Source: a bacterium (lineage in GTDB: Bacteria; Electryoneota; RPQS01). From it: 64,000 nt of DNA. This document shows, one piece after another, positions 54,652-64,000 of this stretch; position 1 is the first letter of the stretch; every line of letters begins with the position of its first letter. The DNA lies in assembly GCA_016703065.1 (NCBI GenBank), contig JADJCU010000002.1, positions 186,001-250,000 on the forward strand, written 5' to 3'. The position numbers and the translations under genes are program-made. The notes under the pieces were generated by a model. The model did not search any database. It worked only from the letters and a program-made list of their open reading frames with translations, and was not told the origin of the DNA.

Positions 54652-54971
54652 ATGATCATCACGACGACTCCACGATCGAGGGCCGAAAGATTGAGAGCTA
54701 CCTTGGCATAGTTGCCGGCGAAGCCATTGTGGGCGCGAACATTTTCAAGGACCTCTTTGCCGGGATTCGCGATATCGTGGGCGGACGCAGCGCGGCGTAC
54801 GAAGCAGAGCTGCGCAAGGCGCGCGACCTCGCTCTCGAAGAATTAGGTGAAGCTGCGACCAAGTTAGGCGGCAATGCGGTAGTAGGAGTCGACTTGGACT
54901 ATGAAGTAATCGGCTCCAACGGTTCGATGCTCATGGTCTCAGCGTCGGGCACCGCTGTGCGCGTCAGCTGA
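54652..54971 (+). CDS. YbjQ/UPF0145 family protein, with apparent frameshift
   Basis: About 106 aa. ATG 54652 has AAGGA. MIITTTPTIEGRKIESYLG appears after restoring one C at 54670-54671, then GANIFKDLFAGIRDIVGG, DAVVG-type strand (NAVVGVDLDYEVIGS) and GSMLMVSASGTAV. The YbjQ fold forms pentamers, with a heavy-metal-binding annotation in some members; function unclear. Confidence 0.85.
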
Positions 54972-55023
54972 CGCTTCGTTCGAAGACAATTTGATTTAAC
55001 TCTCTACATTCATAATTCCATTC

Positions 55024-56165
55024 ATGGACCACCTGCTAAGCGAACAGCATCTTGAAGTTAAGCGCGTCATTCGCGAATTCGCCGAGAAAGAGATAGCCCC
55101 GACTGTCGCGATGCGCGACGACAAAAGTGAATATCCCCGGGAGATAGTCAAGAAGATCGGTGAACTGGGTTTTCTGGGTGTGAACACACCTGAAGCGATG
55201 GGCGGCGCCGGAATGGATGCGGTGACGTATGCCATTGTGATCGAGGAGCTGTCACGGATTGACCCGTCCGTCGGTGTCGTGGTATCGGTAAACAACTCGC
55301 TGGTGTGCTATCCGCTGCAGAAGTTTGGTTCACCCGTTCAGGTGGAGAAGTACCTGAAGCCGCTGGCGGAGGGCGCGAGACTTGGCGCATTCTGTTTGAC
55401 TGAGCCCGGCGCGGGATCGGATGCGTCCGGTTTGACGACCACCGCCGTTAAGGACGGCGATCATTACGTCTTGTCGGGCGAGAAAGCCTTTATCACAAAT
55501 GGCATAATCGCCGACACATTTATTGTGATGGCGCGCACCGACAAAACGCAGAAGGCCAAAGGCATCAGCGCGTTCATTGTCGAGGATAGCTATCCCGGTT
55601 TCCGGCGCGGCCCGAATGAGAAGAAGATGGGCATCCGCTCTTCCGACTGCTGCATGATCGTCCTGGACGAGTGCCGCGTTCCGGCGGAGAACCTGTTGGG
55701 CAAAGAGGGCGACGGGTTCAAGGTGGCGATGACGGCGCTCGATAGCGGCCGGATCGGAATTGCGGCGCAGGCGCTTGGTTTCGCGCAGGGCGCGCTGGAA
55801 GAGGCCGTCAAATACTCCAAGATTCGCGAGCAGTTTGGACAGCCGATATCCGAGTTTCAGGCGATACAATTCAAATTAGCGGACATGGAACTGATGACGC
55901 AGGCCGCCCGGCTGTTGAATTATAGCGCCGCGCGTAAGAAGGACCTCGGCCAACGCTTCACGCACGAGGCCGCGATGGCCAAGCTCTTGCGTCTGATATT
56001 GTCATGAAAGTTACCATGGAGGCCGTGCAAATCCACGGTGGAAACGGCTTCCTCAAAGACTTCCCCGTTGAGCGCATGCTGCGCGACGCGAAGGTCACAG
56101 AAATATACGAAGGCACGTCCGAAATTCAACGGACGATTATTGCACGAACCCTATTGAGCAGCTAA
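55024..56165 (+). CDS. Acyl-CoA dehydrogenase (second), with apparent frameshift
   Basis: About 380 aa after correction. LLSEQHLEVKRVIREFAEKE, GFLGVNTPEAMGGAGMDAV, FCLTEPGAGSDASGLTT, GISAFIVEDSYPGF, KKMGIRSSDCCMIVL, then after one T lost at 55987-55988 FASDIVMKVTMEAVQIHGG and EIYEGTSEIQR with catalytic Glu. It is a SCAD-like enzyme, likely butyryl- or short-chain acyl-CoA. Its stop overlaps the aminotransferase start (TAATG). Confidence 0.85.
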
Positions 56166-57124
56166 TGGAAACTACATTGAAACAGGAGCCGCGAGTGGCA
56201 AAATCGCGCTTCGACGAAACGCTCAAAATATGGATGAGCGGTAAGCTTATCCGGTGGGAAGATGCCACCACGCACGTCGCGACTCACGCCTTGCACTACG
56301 GGTCGGCGGTCTTTGAAGGCATACGCGCCTACAAGACGGATCGTGGGACAACGATTTGGGGATTGAAACAGCATATTCGCAGACTGTTTGATTCGGCGAA
56401 GATTTACCGCATGCCGATGCCGTTTCGACCGGATCAGATAGAACTTGCCTGCGCTGAAGTCGTGATATCGAACAATATGGACGAAGCGTATCTTCGCCCG
56501 CTATTCTATCGCGGGTATCATTCGCTCGGTGTTCACCCGCGTGAATGCCCGACGGAGTGCGTGATTATTCCGCTGCGTTGGGGCAAATACCTGGGAGCGG
56601 AGGCGCTTGAGCAGGGCGTGGACGTCATGGTGTCGAGCTGGACCCGGATCGCGCCGAATACGCTTCCTGCGCTGGCGAAGTCGGCGGCGAATTACGCGAA
56701 TTCGCATATGACCGTTGTCGACGCTCAGAATTTCGGTTTCACGGAGGGCATCGCGCTCGACATAAACGGATACATCTCAGAAGGCTCGGGCGAGAACGTG
56801 TTTGTCGTGCGCGACGGTAAAATCGTTACTCCGCCGCTCGGCGCGTCAGTGCTGCCCGGCATTACGCGCGGTTGCGTGATTCAATTAGCGCAAGAACTTG
56901 GCATACCGCTGGTGGAGTCGCTCGTACCTCGTGAGATGCTCTATATCGCGGACGAAGTCTTTTTCTCCGGCACGGCCGCCGAGATCACGCCGGTTCGTTC
57001 GGTTGACAAGGTGACCATCGGAGAAGGCAAGGCCGGTCCGCTTACGAAGAAGATCCAGACAGCGTACTTTGATCTGATTCAAGGGCGTCGTGACGACGCA
57101 CTTGGCCTGCACTATTGGCTCTAA
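56165..57124 (+). CDS. ilvE: Branched-chain amino acid aminotransferase
   Basis: 319 aa, fold-type IV PLP enzyme. Lysine in NTLPALAKSAANYANS, ATHALHYGSAVFEGIRAY, FGFTEGIALDINGYISEGSG, SVLPGITRGCVIQLAQELG and DEVFFSGTAAEITPV are all present. It transaminates Leu, Ile and Val, the first step before the acyl-CoA genes upstream. TAATG coupling to the dehydrogenase supports a catabolic role. Confidence 0.94.
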   Translation: METTLKQEPRVAKSRFDETLKIWMSGKLIRWEDATTHVATHALHYGSAVFEGIRAYKTDRGTTIWGLKQHIRRLFDSAKIYRMPMPFRPDQIELACAEVVISNNMDEAYLRPLFYRGYHSLGVHPRECPTECVIIPLRWGKYLGAEALEQGVDVMVSSWTRIAPNTLPALAKSAANYANSHMTVVDAQNFGFTEGIALDINGYISEGSGENVFVVRDGKIVTPPLGASVLPGITRGCVIQLAQELGIPLVESLVPREMLYIADEVFFSGTAAEITPVRSVDKVTIGEGKAGPLTKKIQTAYFDLIQGRRDDALGLHYWL

Positions 57125-57142
57125 GAAAGCAGAGCATAATCC

Positions 57143-57589
57143 ATGCGCAGTAGACGCTCGGCGCGTGAGTGGGCCCTTCGGGTCCTCTACGCCGTCCGCT
57201 TGACCGGGTATCCGGTTGAGCAGTGCTTCAGTGACATACTGAAGGATGCCAAAGAAGATCAGAACTTGCAGTTCTGTCGTAAATTGTGCACGCATGCGGC
57301 GTCGGGTGACGAGGAGATCGACGCGGAGATTCGGCGCGCCGTTCAGAAGTGGGACATGACGCGTCTGGCCGTGCTCGATCTCATCATTCTACGGATGGCG
57401 GTTTCGGAGTTCTTGTATTTTGACGACATTCCGTACAAAGTGACGATCAACGAGGCAATCGAGCTGGCCAAGCAGTACTCGACGGCACAGAGCGGCCGCT
57501 TTGTAAACGGCATCCTCGATGCTGTTTGCGGTGAGATGAAGAAGAAGGATACGCGGAAGCAGAAACAGGCGGCGGTTGAACCTCGATGA
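57143..57589 (+). CDS. nusB: Transcription antitermination factor NusB
   Basis: 148 aa. SRRSAREWALRVLYAVRLTG, MTRLAVLDLIILRMAVSEFL, YKVTINEAIELAKQY and SGRFVNGILDAVCG are family signatures. NusB binds boxA with NusE in rRNA antitermination. ATGA overlap with the phosphoesterase gene. It follows ilvE by 18 bp. Confidence 0.95.
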   Translation: MRSRRSAREWALRVLYAVRLTGYPVEQCFSDILKDAKEDQNLQFCRKLCTHAASGDEEIDAEIRRAVQKWDMTRLAVLDLIILRMAVSEFLYFDDIPYKVTINEAIELAKQYSTAQSGRFVNGILDAVCGEMKKKDTRKQKQAAVEPR

Positions 57590-58266
57590 AGATCGGCATT
57601 CTCTCGGACATACACGGGAACCTCCCGGCCCTCGAGGCAGTATTGGAAGATTGCGAGCGTCAGGGTATTACGACGCGGTTTTGTCTCGGGGATGTGGTGG
57701 GGTACGGCGCGAGTCCAAACGAGTGCTGTGAGATGGTCCGGGCGGATTGTCAGGCCACGGTGATGGGTAATCACGACTCGGCGCTTGTGGGTCTGACACC
57801 GATGCAGTTCTTCAACGCCTACGCGAGGTCGGCGATAGAGTGGTCGGCCCAGATCATTGAAGAAGGCCACTTGACGTGGCTTCGAGAATTGCCGTTGACC
57901 CATGCGCACGGGGCGGCGATGTTCGTACATGCGACGCCGAAAAACCCGGGTGCCTGGAACTACATCCACAATCCGGACGAGGCCGCACAGCATTTTGACA
58001 TCATGTCACCGGGCCGCACAGCATTTATCGGGCATTCCCATATTCCAGCCTATTTCATGGGACACGAGAACCGCCGAATTATCAATGTGGGAGCCGTGGG
58101 TCAGCCGCGCGACCGGAATCCGCAGGCGAGTTACGTCGTCTATGACATGGACAGCGGTAGTTTTCAGTGGTGCCGCGTGAATTATGATATTCAGCGGGCG
58201 GCCCAGAAGATTCGCGAGGTCGGCCTTCCGGAGTTTCTCGCCTCGCGACTATTTATTGGAATGTGA
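57586..58266 (+). CDS. Metallophosphoesterase (YfcE/MJ0936-like)
   Basis: 226 aa. Metal ligands: ILSDIHGNLPALEAVLED, FCLGDVVGYGASPNE, VMGNHDSALVGL and FIGHSHIPAYF. This is the calcineurin-like phosphodiesterase set. Substrate unknown. It is coupled to nusB by ATGA. Confidence 0.9.
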   Translation: MKIGILSDIHGNLPALEAVLEDCERQGITTRFCLGDVVGYGASPNECCEMVRADCQATVMGNHDSALVGLTPMQFFNAYARSAIEWSAQIIEEGHLTWLRELPLTHAHGAAMFVHATPKNPGAWNYIHNPDEAAQHFDIMSPGRTAFIGHSHIPAYFMGHENRRIINVGAVGQPRDRNPQASYVVYDMDSGSFQWCRVNYDIQRAAQKIREVGLPEFLASRLFIGM

Positions 58267-58289
58267 TCGAAAACAGGATCAATCGTGAA

Positions 58290-58311
58290 AGGGCGGCAAT
58301 CGTGCCGCCCT
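58290..58311 (+). terminator. Hairpin terminator before secA
   Basis: A perfect 9-bp stem (58290-58298 with 58303-58311) and 4-nt loop; only a short T-poor tail. It lies within the upstream extension of the secA frame, arguing that secA begins downstream at 58342. Confidence 0.6.
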
Positions 58312-58341
58312 GTCATTCTCGTAAGCACCAAAACTTCCCTT

Positions 58342-61300
58342 ATGTTCGACTTTTTCTATCCAAGATATTCGGCACCAAGCACGATCGCGCCGCGAAGAAG
58401 ATGATGCCATTCGTGAACGCGATCAACAAGGTCGAGGAAGAGTATCAGTCTCTCTCGACGGAACAACTGCGGGCAAAAACGGACGAATTTCGGGCGCGTT
58501 TGGCAGAAGGTGAAACGGTTGACGACCTCACGATCGAGGCGTTTGCCGCTGTGAAAAACGCGTGTCGCCGTTTGATGGGACACGAGTACGAAGTCCGCGG
58601 GCAGAAGATGACGTGGAACATGATTCCGTATGACGTGCAGATCATCGGCGGCCTCGCCCTCCATCAGGGTAAGATTGCGGAAATGGCGACAGGTGAAGGC
58701 AAAACGCTCGTCGCGACGTTTGCGCTCTATTTGAACGCACTTCCCAGTCTCGGTGTGCATCTGGTCACGGTAAACGATTATTTGGCGCAGCGCGACTCAG
58801 AGTGGATGGGCCCGATTTTCGACATGCTCGGGGTTTCGGTGGGTCTGATTACGGCCGACATGCCGGCGCATCGCCGCCGCGGCGAGTATGGCAAGGATAT
58901 CACCTACGGCACAAACAACGAGTTCGGGTTTGATTATTTGCGCGACAACATGGCGCACCACATCGACTATGTTGTTCAGCGCAAGCACAACTACGCGATC
59001 GTCGACGAAGTTGACAGCGTGTTGATCGACGAAGCGCGAACTCCGCTGATTATTTCGGGGCCGGTTGAGCACTCTACGCAGCGCTTCGAGGAGATGAAAC
59101 CCTCTGTGGATCAGCTTGTGCGCATGCAATCGCAACTTATCATTCGGCTTGCGGACGAAGTAGAGAAGATGCTGGCTGAGCCGAAGGTCGACGAGTTTGA
59201 GGTCGGCAAACGCTTGCTCATGGCGTACCGGGGATTTCCGAAGCACAAACGGACTCTAAAACTCTTTCAAGAGCCATCCAATGTGCAGCTTCGCCAGCGC
59301 GTGGAAAACGAATATCTGCGCGACAAGAAGATGAACAAGCTCGACGAGGAGATGTATTTCTCGATCGATGAGAAGTCGCATCAGACCGACCTGTCGGAAA
59401 TGGGCCGCCAGCAACTTACGAAGTACTTCGGCGGGGATCCGGACCTCTTTCTGTTGCCGGATTTGGCCGATGAGTTTGCGAAACTCGACGCCGATGACTC
59501 GCTGTCACCGGAAGACCGCGCGCTGAAGAAGACGGAGCAGCAAGGCATATATGCGCATCGCGCCGAGCGCGTGCAAAACGTCGCGCAGTTGTTGAAGGCT
59601 TATGCGCTCTACGAGAAAGACGTGGAGTACGTTGTCCAGGACGGCAAGGTGCAAATCGTGGACGAGTTCACGGGGCGCATACTGTCGGGCCGGCGCTATT
59701 CGGACGGGCTGCATCAGGCGATCGAGGCCAAGGAAGGCGTTAAGGTCGAGCGCGAGACACAGACTATCGCGACGATTACGCTGCAGAACTACTTCCGGCT
59801 CTACAACAAGCTCGCCGGAATGACCGGTACCGCCGAAACCGAGGAATCGGAGTTCTATTCGATCTACAAGCTCGAGGTCATGGTTATACCGACGCATCGC
59901 AAGACGCGCCGCCAGGACCTGAACGATTTGATTTACCGTACTAAACGCGAGAAGTACAATGCGATTGTCGATCGGGTCGCCGAACTGCACCAGAATCGGC
60001 AGCCAGTGCTCGTAGGAACAACTTCGGTAGACGTTTCGGAAGTAGTTTCGCGGATGCTGAAAGGCCGCCGGATACCGCACGAAGTTCTGAACGCGAAGCA
60101 GAATCAGAAAGAAGCCGAGATTGTCGCGAATGCCGGCCAGCCCGGTGCGGTGACGATTGCGACGAACATGGCCGGCCGCGGCACGGATATCAAGCTTGGC
60201 GCGGGTGTGGTGAAGTGGACCGGCGGAGAGGGCGACTCGGCCAAGGCGGAGGGTGGTCTCTTCATTCTCGGGACGGAGCGGCACGAGTCGCGCCGCATTG
60301 ACAGACAGCTTCGCGGTCGGTCTGGCCGCCAGGGCGATCCGGGTGCGACTCAGTTCTATGTTTCAGTCGAAGACGACCTGATGCGGCTGTTCGGGTCTGA
60401 CCGTATGGCGACCGTGATGGACAAGCTCGGCCTTAAGGAAGGGGAGGTAATTTCGGCGGGCATGATCACGCGTTCGATCAGCCGGGCACAGGAGCGCGTT
60501 GAGGCCTACAATTTCAGTATCCGCAAGCACCTTCTTGAGTATGACGACGTCATGAATCAGCAGCGTACGGTTGTCTATTCACGCCGCAACGTCGCGTTGC
60601 GTGGCGGGGACCCCGCCCCACTCGTGGACGAGATGATTGACGACTATTTGGAGTATATCTTTGAGAAGCATGGCGAGGGCGACGAGTTAAATGCAGATGC
60701 GTTCGCAGAGGAGATCATGCGAACGTTTTTGATCGACTTTACGCGCGATGAAGCATTTTTCCATTCATCGGCGGCACAGCAGCGTGAAATTCTGCGGGAC
60801 AAGGTTGCAGAGGCGCGAACGAACCGCGAGGCCTTGCTCGGCGAAGAGCTGTTCCGCGATTTGCAGAGGCAGGCAATTCTGCGGGTCATCGACATGAAGT
60901 GGAAGGATCATCTCTACGGAATGGATGGCCTGAAAGAGGGTGTAGGACTGCGCGCCTATGGACAGAAGGACCCTTTAATCGAATACAAGAAAGAAGGGTT
61001 TAAGCTCTTTCAAGCGATGTTGGACGAAGTCAACGTTGACGCGTTGCGTATCATTTTCAGCTATCGGCTGCAAGTGTCGCAACCGGCCGAGCAAACTCCA
61101 GCCGCTGCGCGGGTAACCCGCACGCCTGCTATGACGTATTCCCATGCAAGTGCTACGGGCGCAGCCTACAGCCAAGCATCGGCACCGGCCGGCGGCGGGC
61201 CCGCACCCCGAGCGTCCGGGGGGCCGGAATCAGTCGGTAAACAGGAGCCGGTTCGCGTGGGCGCCCGGGTCGGCAGGAATGACCCATGCCCGTGCGGCAG

Positions 61301-61352
61301 TGGCAAGAAGTATAAGAAGTGCCACGGGTCTGCGGAAGAAGTTTCGGGCTAA
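58342..61352 (+). CDS. secA: Preprotein translocase ATPase SecA, with apparent N-terminal frameshift
   Basis: About 1003 aa. ATG 58342 reads MFDFF; restoring one T in the run 58351-58355 gives LSKIFGTKHDRAAKK, the SecA start. Walker A MATGEGKTLVATF (about 115), DEVDSVLIDEART (about 220), GTEESE-like linker, RGRSGRQGDPG, the helical scaffold, and a C-terminal zinc motif NDPCPCGSGKKYKKCHG. It drives protein export through SecYEG. A glycine/proline/alanine-rich linker precedes the zinc motif. Confidence 0.95.
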
Positions 61353-61358
61353 GAAGAC

Positions 61359-61387
61359 TTGCCTTTCCCCGTTTTTTTCGCTACAAT
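61359..61387 (+). promoter_or_regulatory. Promoter and structured leader of smg
   Basis: TTGCCT (61359-61364), 17-nt spacer, TACAAT (61382-61387). The ~107-nt leader holds two hairpins: 61426-61433 with 61439-61446, and 61466-61471 with 61475-61480 just before the ribosome site. Confidence 0.6.
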
Positions 61388-61500
61388 GAGTCCGTACCCT
61401 GTTTTAGATGGCTAAGATAAGAGATGCCCGCAGGTTAGCTGTGGGCTGGACCACCGCGGAACCCTCCCCGCATCGCGGGGGTAACATGGAAGGTCGCTGC

Positions 61501-61977
61501 ATGGATCAACGAATAGTTGAAATTATTTTGTACGTAATTGGTGAGATTGAGTCTCGCCGTGTGAACCTGGATGAAATTGACGGTATTTCGGAAGATCTGA
61601 TTCGGCAGGGATTTTCCCGTCGGGAGGTTGCGACCGCATTTTCGGTCTTTAACCAGCGTGTGATGGGTGCACGGGATCGGTCACAGATTTCGGAGCCCGA
61701 GAATCCGAATGCTTTCCGGGTCCTGCATGAGATAGAATTGCAGTATGTCAGCAGCGAGGCTTTGGGTCATGTGCTTCAGCTCCTGCGTTTGGGTGTCCTC
61801 CAGCACGCGGATGTCGAGGAGCTGATCGAGCGATGCGTGATGATGGGCTCGCCGGCCGCCGAGGTTTCCGAGATGAAACTGATGGTAGCGACACACTTAT
61901 TCGAGAAAGAGCTGCTTCCGAGCGAGAGCATGGTGCCGGCGGCGTCCGCCCGGCTGTCGCCAGAATTGATACACTAA
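61501..61977 (+). CDS. smg: Smg/DUF494 family protein
   Basis: 158 aa. VEIILYVIGEIESRRVN, EDLIRQGFSRREVATAFSV, ELQYVSSEALGHVLQLLRLG and DVEELIERCVMMGS match Smg. Function is unknown, although the gene is very often next to topA, as here. ATG 61501 has GAAGG 7 nt upstream and is preferred over ATG 61486. The gap 61978-62108 contains no gene. Confidence 0.88.
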   Translation: MDQRIVEIILYVIGEIESRRVNLDEIDGISEDLIRQGFSRREVATAFSVFNQRVMGARDRSQISEPENPNAFRVLHEIELQYVSSEALGHVLQLLRLGVLQHADVEELIERCVMMGSPAAEVSEMKLMVATHLFEKELLPSESMVPAASARLSPELIH

Positions 61978-62108
61978 ATTGGAGACTGCCCCGTTTTGGG
62001 ACAGAATCTGATAATTTCTATGATTTTAGCCGCAAACGACGGCTGGTAGCCAAGTTGCAAACCTCTAAGCTTTGAGCGCGTGCTCGAAGCTTTTCCTTTC
62101 TGAGGGAT

Positions 62109-64000
62109 ATGCCCAAAAAGACCACTAAGAAGAAGAGCGGTTCGACCAAAACTGCAGCGCCGTCGAAGGCTGCAAAGAAGACCGCGTCGAAAAAATCCGC
62201 GCCGAAATCAAGCGCGACCAAGCGTCCCGTTTCCAAGTCGGCATCCAAGGCCGCGAAGAAATCCGGCGGCTCACGAGTCACCCGATCTACAAGCGCGACG
62301 GGTCAAGTTGACGTTTCTACTGCGGGCCGCAAATTTGTGATCGTGGAGTCCCCGGCAAAGGCGAGAACGTTGTCGGGCTACCTTGGCCATGACTACGCGG
62401 TGGCGGCTTCCGTAGGCCATGTACGCGACCTTCCTGAGAAGAAGCTCGGAGTCGATGTCAAGAAGAACTTCGAACCTGAGTATGTGACGATAGACGGCAA
62501 GCAGGATGTGATTACGATGCTGCGCCGGAATGCGCGTGACGCTTCGGAAGTGTTTATCGCGACTGACCCTGACCGTGAAGGTGAAGCGATTGCATTCCAT
62601 ATCGCGCACGAAATCGGGCAGGAGTTTGACGGGAAAATCCGTCGTGTGCTTTTCAATGAGATTACGCGCGATGCCGTTAAGAAGGCCTTGGAGAAGCCCG
62701 GAAAGATCGACTCGTCAAAGGTCGACGCCCAGCAGGCGAGGCGGGTGTTGGACCGACTTGTGGGCTATCTGGTGTCTCCATTGCTGCAAAAGATCATTGC
62801 GCGCGGACTCTCCGCAGGGCGTGTGCAGTCCGTGGCGCTGCGCCTGATTTGCGAACGCGAAGCGGAAATCCGTTCCTTTGTTCCGCAGGAATACTGGACG
62901 ATTGCCGCGCTCCTTTCCGCCAATAAGAAAGAGACTTTCGAGGCGCGGCTTTCGAAGATCGAAGGCAAGAAGGCCGAAGTGCCGGACGAGAAGTCCGCCA
63001 AGAAGATCGTGAAGGAATGTTCGGGCAAGGCGTTTGCGCTGACGGACTTGAAGGCTCGCCCGACCAAGTCTTCGCCGTCGGCTCCCTATACTACGTCGAC
63101 GCTGCAGCAGGATGCAGCGCGCCGGCTTGGTTTCTCGAACGACCGGACGATGTCCGCAGCGCAGCAGCTTTACGAAGGAATTGAACTGGGCAAAGACGGC
63201 TCAGTCGGTTTGATTACCTACATGCGTACGGACTCGGTACGTGTTTCGCCGGACGCGATTTCTCACGCCCGCGATTTTATCGGCCAGCGCTACGGCGAGG
63301 AGTATCTTCCTGCACAGCCGCGCGTCTTCAAGACGAAGAACTCCGCGCAAGATGCGCACGAGGCGATCCGTCCGACCGACGTCACCCGCGATCCTGCCTC
63401 AGTGAAGAAGTACCTCAAGGCCGATCAATTCAAACTGTATGAGATCATCTGGAAGCGCTTTGTCGCGTCGCAGACGGAAGACGCGCGCTTTGAAGTGACC
63501 ACAGCGACGTTGACAGTCGGACCGTACGAGTTTCGTGCTGGCGGACGACGCGTCCTGTTCCCCGGCCATCTGCAGGTGCTTGCGGAGGCCGTCGACGATT
63601 CGCCGCGTGATGCGCGCGAGCAGGTCGAGTCCGACATGACCAACGAGCTGCCCGTGCTGAAGGTCGGGAAGGACTACTCTGCGGAGAAGATCACACCGTC
63701 GCAGCATTTTACGGAACCGCCTCCGCGCTTCAATCCGGGCTCGCTGGTCAAGATGCTCGACGAATTGGGTATCGGGCGGCCGAGTACCTACGCTCAGATT
63801 ATCTCCGTGCTCGTGAAACGCAAGTACATTACAAACGAGCAGCGGCGTTTCCAGCCGACGGATCTCGGCGAAGCCGTGAACAAGTTTCTGGTTGAGCAGT
63901 TCCCGGATATTTTCAATGTGTCTTTCACGGCGCAGATGGAAGAAGAGTTGGATTCGATCGAGAACGAAAACGTTGCATGGCAGAGCGTCGTGAAGGACTT
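62109..64000 (+). CDS. topA: DNA topoisomerase I (partial, runs off the window)
   Basis: At least 630 aa, open to the right edge. ATG 62109 has GAGG upstream. A ~75-residue Lys/Ala/Ser-rich N-terminal extension (PKKTTKKKSGSTKTAAPSK) precedes the TOPRIM domain (FVIVESPAKARTLSGYLG, ATDPDREGEAIAFHI). The catalytic Tyr is in GLITYMRTDSVRVS; DELGIGRPSTYAQIISVL is present. It relaxes negative supercoils. The C-terminal zinc/topo domains are outside the window. Type IA. Confidence 0.97.
   Translation, partial: MPKKTTKKKSGSTKTAAPSKAAKKTASKKSAPKSSATKRPVSKSASKAAKKSGGSRVTRSTSATGQVDVSTAGRKFVIVESPAKARTLSGYLGHDYAVAASVGHVRDLPEKKLGVDVKKNFEPEYVTIDGKQDVITMLRRNARDASEVFIATDPDREGEAIAFHIAHEIGQEFDGKIRRVLFNEITRDAVKKALEKPGKIDSSKVDAQQARRVLDRLVGYLVSPLLQKIIARGLSAGRVQSVALRLICEREAEIRSFVPQEYWTIAALLSANKKETFEARLSKIEGKKAEVPDEKSAKKIVKECSGKAFALTDLKARPTKSSPSAPYTTSTLQQDAARRLGFSNDRTMSAAQQLYEGIELGKDGSVGLITYMRTDSVRVSPDAISHARDFIGQRYGEEYLPAQPRVFKTKNSAQDAHEAIRPTDVTRDPASVKKYLKADQFKLYEIIWKRFVASQTEDARFEVTTATLTVGPYEFRAGGRRVLFPGHLQVLAEAVDDSPRDAREQVESDMTNELPVLKVGKDYSAEKITPSQHFTEPPPRFNPGSLVKMLDELGIGRPSTYAQIISVLVKRKYITNEQRRFQPTDLGEAVNKFLVEQFPDIFNVSFTAQMEEELDSIENENVAWQSVVKD

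Noticed and set aside
58263..58341. N-terminal extension of secA
   Set aside because: It spans a terminator hairpin and is not in the SecA family.
61394..61500. smg leader as a small SRP RNA or known riboswitch
   Set aside because: No conserved SRP loop (GGAAGCA-type) or riboswitch core is visible.

Overview
The window is ordinary chromosomal core sequence from a free-living, Gram-negative, moderately GC-rich bacterium, most likely of the FCB superphylum (Bacteroidetes/Chlorobi/Zixibacteria-like candidate phyla). The main evidence is two secreted proteins with a C-terminal type IX secretion (Por) sorting domain of the LxQNYPNPFNPxT type, many predicted outer-membrane or lipoproteins, a DUF5020-like barrel and a eukaryote-type citrate synthase. 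Promoters read as good sigma70 sites (TTGACA-17-TATAAT like). I see no phage, transposon, CRISPR array or other mobile cargo.

Layout. 0-12 kb is envelope-rich: a TlpA-like thioredoxin lipoprotein, trpG/pabA, a T9SS-exported glycan-binding-like protein, a three-gene L,D-transpeptidase cluster beside a helical lipoprotein ending in lysines, a TetR regulator, an SRPBCC protein, a PNGase F-like T9SS protein, a small barrel and a lipoprotein. 11.7-17.9 kb holds hrcA-grpE-dnaJ (no dnaK), comEA, rsmD, a Nudix hydrolase, an N-formylglutamate-amidohydrolase-like protein and a Na+/H+ antiporter-like protein. 18-25.8 kb has paralogous lipoproteins, an aminotransferase, an FmdB zinc ribbon, an FAD oxidoreductase, citrate synthase, rmuC, a SprT-like protease and OsmC. 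25.9-37.7 kb has dsbD and thioredoxin, an H1-tailed small protein, thymidine phosphorylase, glgC, a glmM-like phosphosugar mutase, a GAF protein, PolX, PfpI, an EamA transporter, a HAD phosphatase and a DUF5020-like barrel. 37.8-44.6 kb has a tRNA(CAU), a C4 zinc-ribbon coiled-coil protein, an RNase HI-like protein, a membrane-anchored C2-like protein, RNase P RNA, recJ and three secreted proteins.

44.6-57.1 kb is one long plus-strand run for branched-chain amino acid and acyl-CoA catabolism: methylcrotonyl-CoA carboxylase beta, methylglutaconyl-CoA hydratase, a biotin carboxylase and a separate biotin carrier (a split alpha subunit), two acyl-CoA dehydrogenases, thiolase, 3-hydroxybutyryl-CoA dehydrogenase and branched-chain aminotransferase. 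Together they can carry leucine-derived acyl-CoA toward acetoacetyl-CoA, although BCKDH and HMG-CoA lyase are not in the window. nusB, a phosphoesterase, secA, smg and topA (running off the right edge) follow.

An important caveat is that about thirteen conserved genes are broken by small indels, mostly one base lost from a homopolymer, and each reading resumes exactly where family alignment expects. These are most simply sequencing or assembly errors, so I annotate these genes as full length with the shift position given.
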